From positions 1 to 11,093 of the forward strand of contig OMIW01000004.1 of assembly GCA_900299205.1 (NCBI GenBank): 11,093 nucleotides of DNA, in the 5' to 3' direction. The position numbers were made by a program, and so were the translations under genes. The stretch's first letter is position 1. The number at the start of each line of letters is the position of its first letter. The DNA is from Pseudomonadota bacterium (GTDB lineage: Bacteria; Bdellovibrionota_C; UBA2361; OMIW01). This document shows positions 6,684-11,093 of this stretch, piece after piece. Under the pieces are notes generated by a model that saw only the letters and a program-made list of their open reading frames with translations, had not been told where the DNA came from and did no database searches.

Positions 6684-7919
6684 ATGATTCCAAAGCGTCG
6701 CATGCGGCGACTCGCAGAGGCTGCCGCGGCAGCCAGAGGGGGAGGGCTCGCTCCCGCCGTAGCTCGGGCGGGACTCACCCTTGCCACCCCCACTGCAACG
6801 ACACAATCGGCCGGGTTAACGCTCAGCACCTCGGGCATCGCGAATCAATCCGAGTCACCTTCCACCTCCGCCGCCCCCTCATCGGAAAAAAGGGCCTCCG
6901 CCTCCCGATACGACCGCTACGTCAACACCCAATTCGTCTCCGACTACCCCGTCGAACGCCCCGGGTTCGCCCACATCGGCAACCCCCAGCAGCTCACCCG
7001 TAAGTTTGCGGATGTCGGCTATCAGTGCCTTCCATACCTCGCCATCCAGATAGCTCTCTGCCTTAATGCCGAGCGCTCCAGCATTCGCTCGCTCCTCCTC
7101 GAAGGCCCCTCGGGGTGCGGAAAGAGTTTTCTCGCAAAATCGCTCGCCAAAATATCGGGAGCTGAGCTGATGTGCCTTAGCTGCTATCAGGGAATGCCGA
7201 CGCAGAACCTGATAGAATCCCCGTCGACCCTCGCCCTCGCAAACGCCATGGCGCGGGGTGGTTCCGAAAATCCCGAAGAGCTCATGAACCTCGGGATATT
7301 GTCTCGCGCCTTCATGCGATCGCACTCGCATCCCGTTATTCTTCTCGTCGATGAGCTCGATAAACCAGATGCGTCTATCGACACCTTCTTCCTCGGGCCG
7401 ATTCAGGACGCACGGATCTGGCTCGAATCTCGCCCCCCTGTCGATGCCAATCCAAACAACCTCCTCATTATATTTACCAAAAACTTCAATCGAGTCGTCG
7501 ATGAGGCGCTTCTCCGACGATGTCAACCTGTGGTAATGACTTATCTCGATTCGACGCTCGAGCGAGAGATACTCTCCCCCTTTTGCGACCCGCGCCTTAT
7601 CGCCAATCTCGTCGGGCTCGCCGACCGAATGCGGTACGGCGGCGGCTCTTACCAATTCGACCGACCACCCGCCCCCGAGGAGCTGCTTCAGGCAGCGACC
7701 TATATTATCCAGTTAGTGCAGTGGGGATTTGTTGATTATCAGATAATGGGGCATAGCGTGTTCAACATTCTTGCCAAATCAGAACACGACCGGGCGGTGC
7801 TCGAACACATGATGCGGTACCACCCCGATTTCGCTGAGGGAACAATCGATCCCAAAAATATGACGGTGGACGATGTGTATCGGAAATTCGGGCGGGTACT
7901 ACTCGCGGGAATCGCGTGA
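6684..7919 (+). CDS. MoxR-like / AAA_5-type AAA+ ATPase
   Basis: A 411-residue predicted ATPase. Residues 1-75 are low-complexity (Ala, Ser, Thr, Arg) and look disordered. The core shows Walker A G141-P-S-G-C-G-K147-S, Walker B V-I-L-L-V-D223-E224-L-D, sensor-1-like F-T-K-N267, and an R278-R279 pair placed like an arginine finger in A-L-L-R-R-C. A helical region (about 300-411) follows with no domain I can name. Such ATPases remodel partner proteins or complexes and often sit beside a von Willebrand A gene; none is seen here, so the partner is unknown. The start is well supported by AGGAG 8 bases upstream. It is divergent from bioF and followed by tRNA-Met on the other strand, so it appears to be a single-gene unit. 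All ATPase motifs are intact. Its specific job cannot be told from sequence. Confidence 0.8.
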   Translation: MIPKRRMRRLAEAAAAARGGGLAPAVARAGLTLATPTATTQSAGLTLSTSGIANQSESPSTSAAPSSEKRASASRYDRYVNTQFVSDYPVERPGFAHIGNPQQLTRKFADVGYQCLPYLAIQIALCLNAERSSIRSLLLEGPSGCGKSFLAKSLAKISGAELMCLSCYQGMPTQNLIESPSTLALANAMARGGSENPEELMNLGILSRAFMRSHSHPVILLVDELDKPDASIDTFFLGPIQDARIWLESRPPVDANPNNLLIIFTKNFNRVVDEALLRRCQPVVMTYLDSTLEREILSPFCDPRLIANLVGLADRMRYGGGSYQFDRPPAPEELLQAATYIIQLVQWGFVDYQIMGHSVFNILAKSEHDRAVLEHMMRYHPDFAEGTIDPKNMTVDDVYRKFGRVLLAGIA

Positions 7920-7966
7920 GGGGGGCAGAAGTTCGCTCGGCATGCGGATGGGTTTTAATCATCACC

Positions 7967-8006
7967 GACATAGCGACAAAGCGACATAGCGACATAGCGA
8001 CATAGC
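7967..8006. repeat. five-unit 8-bp tandem repeat (GACATAGC) at the tRNA 3' end
   Basis: Five consecutive octamers, GACATAGC, GACAAAGC, GACATAGC, GACATAGC, GACATAGC (second unit with one change), are followed by GAC. The last unit overlaps the tRNA-Met acceptor 3' strand (8003-8010). Read on the tRNA strand, the 3' end TCGCTA is repeated downstream as TGTCGCTA copies. The array likely grew by slippage from the tRNA end, or by repeated recombination there. Confidence 0.9.
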
Positions 8007-8076
8007 GACGGGTGGACTCGAACCACCGACCTCGGCATTATGAGTGCCGCGCTCTAACCAGCTGAGCTACGTCGCC
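8003..8076 (-). tRNA. tRNA-Met (anticodon CAT), elongator type
   Basis: A complete 74-nt cloverleaf on the minus strand: acceptor GGCGACG with CGTCGCT (a G-U closing pair) and discriminator A, D arm GCTC/GAGC with loop AGCTGGTTA, anticodon arm CGGCA-CTCATAA-TGCCG (anticodon at 8040-8042), variable loop AGGTC, and T arm GGTGG-TTCGAGT-CCACC. The CTCATAA anticodon loop and the overall wording match elongator tRNA-Met rather than the initiator, which would carry GGG/CCC pairs and a 1-72 mismatch. An Ile2 (k2C) tRNA also has a CAT gene anticodon and cannot be wholly excluded. The 3' CCA is not encoded and must be added by nucleotidyltransferase. The 3' end runs into the tandem repeat at 7967-8006. 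Confidence 0.95.
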
Positions 8077-8087
8077 GCAATGTCCCG

Positions 8088-8117
8088 ATTGTGACCGATA
8101 GGGGGCTGAGAAAGCAA
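8088..8117 (-). promoter_or_regulatory. possible tRNA-Met promoter
   Basis: On the minus strand TTGCTT (8117-8112) and CACAAT (8093-8088) are separated by 18 bases and end 11 bases before the tRNA 5' end. Position is right, but both hexamers match the sigma-70 consensus only partly. Confidence 0.25.
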
Positions 8118-8173
8118 GTTCTTCAGGGTAAAATCAAGAGGCAGGTACGCAATAATTTCCCCGAAGCCACCGC

Positions 8174-9265
8174 ATGATGTCACGACCAGAACGCCCCACA
8201 CACAGGGGACAACTCCTCGAAGCGGTTCCCAATATCAGTCTCGGCCGAGACGCTGCTGCGATCGACGAACTGGTGGCAGCAGCGGGGGCTGCGGGAGCAT
8301 ACGTTGCACACCGAGATACCAGCACATCCGCCAACAGAACCGTCATCACCTTGATTGGGTCGCCTCGCGAGGTAGTGGCGAGCTGCTCAGCGCTCATCGA
8401 CACCGCCCGCCACTTCATAGACATGCGTACCCACACAGGCACCCATCCCTGCGTCGGTGCCGTCGATGTCGCACCATTCGTTCCCCTCGGGGACATCTTA
8501 GGCAATATTCCCCGGGCCGACACCGGCATCTCTGAGACACCACCCCACCATGCGTCGCCGCACCCGACCGGCGGAGCCAGCTCGCCTGAAGCCTCGACGA
8601 CAGACATCTCCACCGCAACCCTCGCCGAAGCCATCGAATCAGCCCGCACCCTCGCCACATGGGCAGCCGCGAAGCACCACCTCCCCTCATTCCTCTACGG
8701 CGCCGCCGCCACTGTACCCGCTCACCAGTCGCTTCCGTTTCTGCGACGTGGCGGAATCAACGAGCTCGCGCGTCGGCTCGCAACGGGTGAGATACACCCC
8801 GACGCTGGCCCATCGAGGCTCCACCCCACCCTTGGAGCCCTCATCACCGGCGCGCGCGATATCCTTATCGCCTATAACATTCAGCTCTCTACCGCCGATC
8901 CCAAAATCGCGACCGCGATAGCCCGAGCCATTCGCACCTCCGGCCCCCCAGATCGCCCGCACGCCCTGCCCGCACTCCGCGCCATAGGATGGTACGAAGA
9001 GGCGTACCACTGCGCCGAAGTCTCGTGCAACCTCCTCGACTACCGAATCACCAGCCTCCGCACCGTCTGGCAGGCCGTGAAAGCAATCGCCCCCCAGTAC
9101 GGCTGCTACCCCGTCTCGTCAGATATCATCGGTCTCGTCCCGCGAGCAGCACTCTCCGAGGGGAACGATTCGATCATTGAGGAGGTCGGGCTCAATCTGT
9201 GTCGACCATTTGAGGGAGAGGCACGGACAATCGAGGTGGCCTGTTGGCGAGGGTTGGTACGCTGA
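8174..9265 (+). CDS. glutamate formimidoyltransferase (formiminotransferase domain only)
   Basis: A 363-residue cytoplasmic folate enzyme matching the N-terminal transferase half of FTCD. It moves the formimino group of N-formimino-glutamate (from histidine breakdown) to tetrahydrofolate; some bacterial stand-alone members act instead on formyl-glutamate/5-formyl-THF. Seen: E16-A-V-P-N-I-S-L-G-R-D, A-N-R-T-V-I-T, I-D-M-R-T-H-T-G-T-H91-P with H91 at the position of the catalytic His82 of the mammalian enzyme, L-P-S-F-L-Y-G-A (170-177), G-A-R-D-I-L-I-A-Y-N-I-Q-L, G-W-Y-E-E, and S-S-D-I-I-G-L-V-P. The cyclodeaminase half is absent. A Pro/Ser/Thr/His-rich stretch of about 40 residues (107-146) interrupts the core where mammalian FTCD has a short loop. 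An in-frame stop at 8153 leaves ATG 8174 or 8177 as start; neither has a clear ribosome site. No hut genes are adjacent. Confidence 0.9.
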   Translation: MMSRPERPTHRGQLLEAVPNISLGRDAAAIDELVAAAGAAGAYVAHRDTSTSANRTVITLIGSPREVVASCSALIDTARHFIDMRTHTGTHPCVGAVDVAPFVPLGDILGNIPRADTGISETPPHHASPHPTGGASSPEASTTDISTATLAEAIESARTLATWAAAKHHLPSFLYGAAATVPAHQSLPFLRRGGINELARRLATGEIHPDAGPSRLHPTLGALITGARDILIAYNIQLSTADPKIATAIARAIRTSGPPDRPHALPALRAIGWYEEAYHCAEVSCNLLDYRITSLRTVWQAVKAIAPQYGCYPVSSDIIGLVPRAALSEGNDSIIEEVGLNLCRPFEGEARTIEVACWRGLVR

Positions 9266-9305
9266 TTATTCGCGTGGAGTATTCAGGTAGATCCAATACT
9301 CGAAT

Positions 9306-9375
9306 GGAAATTATTCACCCCTATAATTTCCAACAATCTCCCACAACCCCTGAGGGGGTGTCGGGCGAACGCCCG
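9306..9375. other. cluster of three perfect hairpins after the formimidoyltransferase gene
   Basis: GGAAATTAT (9306-9314) pairs with ATAATTTCC (9323-9331) around 8 bases; ACCCC (9346-9350) pairs with GGGGT (9355-9359); CGGGCG (9362-9367) pairs with CGCCCG (9370-9375) around 2 bases. They lie between convergent genes and may stop or protect transcripts from either side. No T-run of normal length follows on the + strand, so a classic terminator is not shown. Confidence 0.5.
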
Positions 9376-9390
9376 TCGGGGGGGAAACAA

Positions 9391-9618
9391 CTAACGATTC
9401 AAAAAAGTAAGGACTCTGGCAACTACCCACGAGTACGGGTGAGTGGCTAACCTACCAAAGACAGCCACAAAGATGAGGGCTATACCAGCTATAACTGCTA
9501 GGCTCCCATAAACCTGAGCCATCCAAGTGCAGCCTAACAGCCCGACAAAAGCCATCGTCACAGAAAACGAGGACGGAGGGAATACTGCCGGGGCTTGAGG
9601 ATTCATACCGGGAAGCAA
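9391..9618 (-). CDS. small two-helix membrane protein (possibly DUF4395-like)
   Basis: A 75-residue protein of unknown function. Two hydrophobic segments (about residues 18-35 and 38-55) are followed by a basic, aromatic tail with H-P-Y and ending in T-F-L-N-R. This pattern, N-terminal Pro-rich stretch, two helices, then H-P-Y, is reminiscent of one half of DUF4395 membrane proteins, but the match is from memory and weak. The start is TTG 9618, chosen because GAGGA lies about 5 bases upstream; ATG 9606, four codons later, has no suitable ribosome site. The frame stays open upstream to a stop at 9715-9717, so it could also be the remnant of a longer protein. It lies downstream of the HD-domain gene on the same strand, 212 bases away. 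Confidence 0.5.
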   Translation of the reverse strand: MLPGMNPQAPAVFPPSSFSVTMAFVGLLGCTWMAQVYGSLAVIAGIALIFVAVFGRLATHPYSWVVARVLTFLNR

Positions 9619-9830
9619 GATGTTCCTCGCGACGAATGGCCTGGAATATGCGGGTGAACCTTGGGTATTGATACGCCCGCACTTCCCAATAACGAATGCC
9701 CATGAACCTACAAATCACCGCCCGCGACGCGAACCGAAAACTCCCCCCATGTCACCCAGACCACATATCTCGCCCCGCTTTTCTCTGGACGACCTGATTT
9801 TTGAGCGCAAATATCCGCAACTGCCACCTG

Positions 9831-10895
9831 TTAGATTCTCGGCTGCATATCCATCAGCAAATCGAACTGAGCCATGATCATCGGTTCGACCTTCGTGAGA
9901 AATTCGGTAACCGATTCCTCCTCAGCCAAAAGAGCACAGCATCGAGAGATGCCTTGGAAAAATATATCGGTCAATCCTTGGGCAGTTTGGCTGTGAGGTG
10001 GATAGCAACGACCACCCTCTGTGAAGCTCAGGGCCCGAGGGTTTAGAGGCGTTTCGATGCAGTTCCAACCGTCGGGCAGATCGCTATCCTCTTTGTAATA
10101 CCGAGCTATCCTCGCCTGGAGAAGAGCATTTGGCGACAAAACCTCCCCCATCTCGCAAATCCCCGCGCCCCTTGCCTTCACTAGCTTTTTCTCGTCTGCA
10201 CAGTATGAAAGCCAATCCTTTATAAAGCTCAATAGACTGATAGAAAAAAGGCTGTCCGCATCGAAATGATGCCTACCCATGGGAGGAAGCTCTTCATATT
10301 TTCCTATGAGCGGATGATCGTGCTTCTCGATGACGGTCAAAAATGTTTCGGTGTCAGCGCAAAGAGGAATTTTCTCGCCAGAGCCTCGCAAATGTTTCAC
10401 GACCCACTCTCGGCCGAGTTCTGCTGACAATCGTGAGTGCAACAAGCGGGTATCGACATTCTCCCAGTGTGCCCCATCTCGTTGCTGATAATCACGAGCC
10501 GTCTGGTCATTATTGCTCGCTAAAATCGCATAGCCTCTGTCATGCAAAATCGCCGCAGTTATCAACCACGAAGGGAGATCCTCGGAGGCTACGATACGCT
10601 GCATTGCAGACACGACGATAATGTCGTGAGGGTCGCGGTACCAATCTTTCGGGCTATACGGATGAGCTTTTGCAACCCACGCGTACAACTCCCGATCAAA
10701 TGGGGTGAGAGCATTCGTGAAGGCATCACTGTAGGTGGTAAACGCTTGCGAGGCGATCTTCTTTAGACCCTCGAGGAGTTCCTCTCGGGGGCCGGGATCA
10801 TTCGGCACCTTGTAAGAAAGGGGTAAGACGGGCATCGTCGACATCAGCCCCCTTCCCGACAGTTGGGTAGGACCGGGTTCGCTGTTCGGTAACAA
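9831..10895 (-). CDS. HD-domain-like metal-dependent phosphohydrolase, function unknown
   Basis: A 354-residue, apparently soluble protein. Seen: H90 in D-P-H-D, the doublet H118-D119 in A-A-I-L-H-D-R-G-Y-A, further His at 153 (L-L-H-S-R-L), 192 and 194 (K-H-D-H-P), and D212/D214 in H-H-F-D-A-D-S-L-F. The order H...HD...D with helical spacing fits the HD superfamily of metal-dependent phosphohydrolases acting on nucleotides or cyclic nucleotides. I cannot assign a subfamily or substrate. The C-terminal half (about 230-354) matches no family I know. The chosen start is TTG 10895 with a strong AGGAGG 4 bases upstream; ATG 10844 or 10835 would remove 17 or 20 residues and have less well spaced ribosome sites. 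Base composition is less GC-rich than the 942-9265 block, and a group II intron end lies just upstream, both fitting an accessory region. Confidence 0.65.
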   Translation of the reverse strand: MLPNSEPGPTQLSGRGLMSTMPVLPLSYKVPNDPGPREELLEGLKKIASQAFTTYSDAFTNALTPFDRELYAWVAKAHPYSPKDWYRDPHDIIVVSAMQRIVASEDLPSWLITAAILHDRGYAILASNNDQTARDYQQRDGAHWENVDTRLLHSRLSAELGREWVVKHLRGSGEKIPLCADTETFLTVIEKHDHPLIGKYEELPPMGRHHFDADSLFSISLLSFIKDWLSYCADEKKLVKARGAGICEMGEVLSPNALLQARIARYYKEDSDLPDGWNCIETPLNPRALSFTEGGRCYPPHSQTAQGLTDIFFQGISRCCALLAEEESVTEFLTKVEPMIMAQFDLLMDMQPRI

Positions 10896-10896
10896 T

Positions 10897-10902
10897 CTAC
10901 CT
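10897..10902 (-). promoter_or_regulatory. strong ribosome site before a TTG start
   Basis: AGGAGGTAGATTG on the minus strand places a near-perfect Shine-Dalgarno 4 bases before TTG 10895. It is the main reason for preferring this start of the HD-domain gene over later ATGs. Confidence 0.5.
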
Positions 10903-11000
10903 CCTCATATTTTCTTCATATGGGGAGTTGAAGCTAGCCGAGCCCACCCCTTCATTACGCAACCTCAAAGGCCTCAATGACTGCTCGCTGAAGTTATTAA

Positions 11001-11093
11001 ATCGACTAGGACCCCGCTCACGCGGGGGACCTCTCACACCACGTAGCGTACTTTTCGTACTACGCGGTTCCATAAAGACGGTTACCAATCAAC
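11001..11093 (-). mobile_element. 3' end of a group II intron (domains V and VI), cut by the window edge
   Basis: Read on the minus strand, 11071-11036 folds like domain V: lower helix A-C-C-G-C-G-T-A-G with its complement, a 2-base bulge on the 3' side, a 3-4 bp upper helix and a GAAAA loop, close to the usual 34-nt size. The linker GAG leads to domain VI (11032-11008): AGG..CCCCGC, GTGA loop, GCGGGG..CCT. An unpaired A at 11007 lies 7 bases from the putative 3' splice site after GAT (11001), the normal branch-point distance. The wording GGTGGTGTGAGAGG...CCTA.TCGAT is typical of bacterial group II introns. The maturase and 5' end would lie beyond 11093. Domains I-IV are not visible, so activity cannot be judged. 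Confidence 0.7.

Noticed and set aside
6879-7655. 258-codon frame opposite the AAA+ gene
   Set aside because: It is the antisense shadow of a gene with intact Walker A, Walker B and sensor motifs and has no motif of its own.
7967-8006. Tandem octamers as a CRISPR-like array
   Set aside because: Units are 8 bp and directly adjacent with no spacers, so this is a simple tandem repeat.
9452-9718. 88-codon minus-strand frame overlapping the small membrane protein
   Set aside because: Cys/Trp/Arg-rich with no recognisable pattern; it overlaps the more credible two-helix frame in another phase.
10897-11088. 63-codon minus-strand frame before the HD-domain gene
   Set aside because: Most of it runs through the domain V and VI hairpins of the group II intron, so it is a structural-RNA shadow rather than a gene.

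Overview
This looks like chromosomal DNA of a Gram-negative-type bacterium with fairly high GC. The phylum cannot be fixed from this window. Clues are Flp/Tad-type pilins, a FadJ-type fatty-acid enzyme, a biotin operon whose BioD and BioF wording resembles (from memory) Bacteroidota-like versions, and a tRNA gene with no encoded CCA end, which argues against an enterobacterial-type genome.

Layout. (1) 8-608: two tandem small Flp-type pilin precursors on the + strand, in AT-richer DNA. (2) 609-941: a 333-bp gene-free leader with short repeats and possible RNA structure. (3) 942-3212: a FadJ-like bifunctional beta-oxidation protein on the + strand. Its hydratase half keeps both catalytic glutamates, but its dehydrogenase half has lost most known catalytic and NAD-binding signatures. 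(4) 3331-6476: a minus-strand operon bioF-bioD-KAS. bioF and bioD overlap as TGATG, and the last gene is a FabF-type ketoacyl synthase with an intact Cys-His-Lys-His set. (5) 6684-7919: a MoxR-like AAA+ ATPase, divergent from bioF. (6) 8003-8076: elongator tRNA-Met (CAT) on the minus strand, its 3' end embedded in an 8-bp tandem repeat. (7) 8174-9265: a stand-alone glutamate formimidoyltransferase with a Pro/Ser/Thr-rich insertion. (8) 9266-11093: a compositionally different, accessory-looking stretch with a hairpin cluster, a tiny two-helix membrane protein, an HD-domain protein, and at the right edge the 3' end (domains V and VI) of a group II intron whose maturase would lie outside the window.

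How the genes relate. BioF makes 7-keto-8-aminopelargonate and BioD later closes the ureido ring; the coupled KAS gene is a candidate for making or shaping the pimeloyl precursor. bioA, bioB, bioC and bioH are not in the window. FadJ, the AAA+ protein and FtcD look like single-gene units. From about 3.2 to 9.3 kb the + strand is C-rich whichever strand is coding, which suggests strong replication-strand bias.

The most interesting points are the degenerate dehydrogenase half of FadJ, the FabF-type synthase in a biotin operon, the repeat array on the tRNA 3' end, and the group II intron end. I saw no CRISPR array, prophage module or recognisable defence system.
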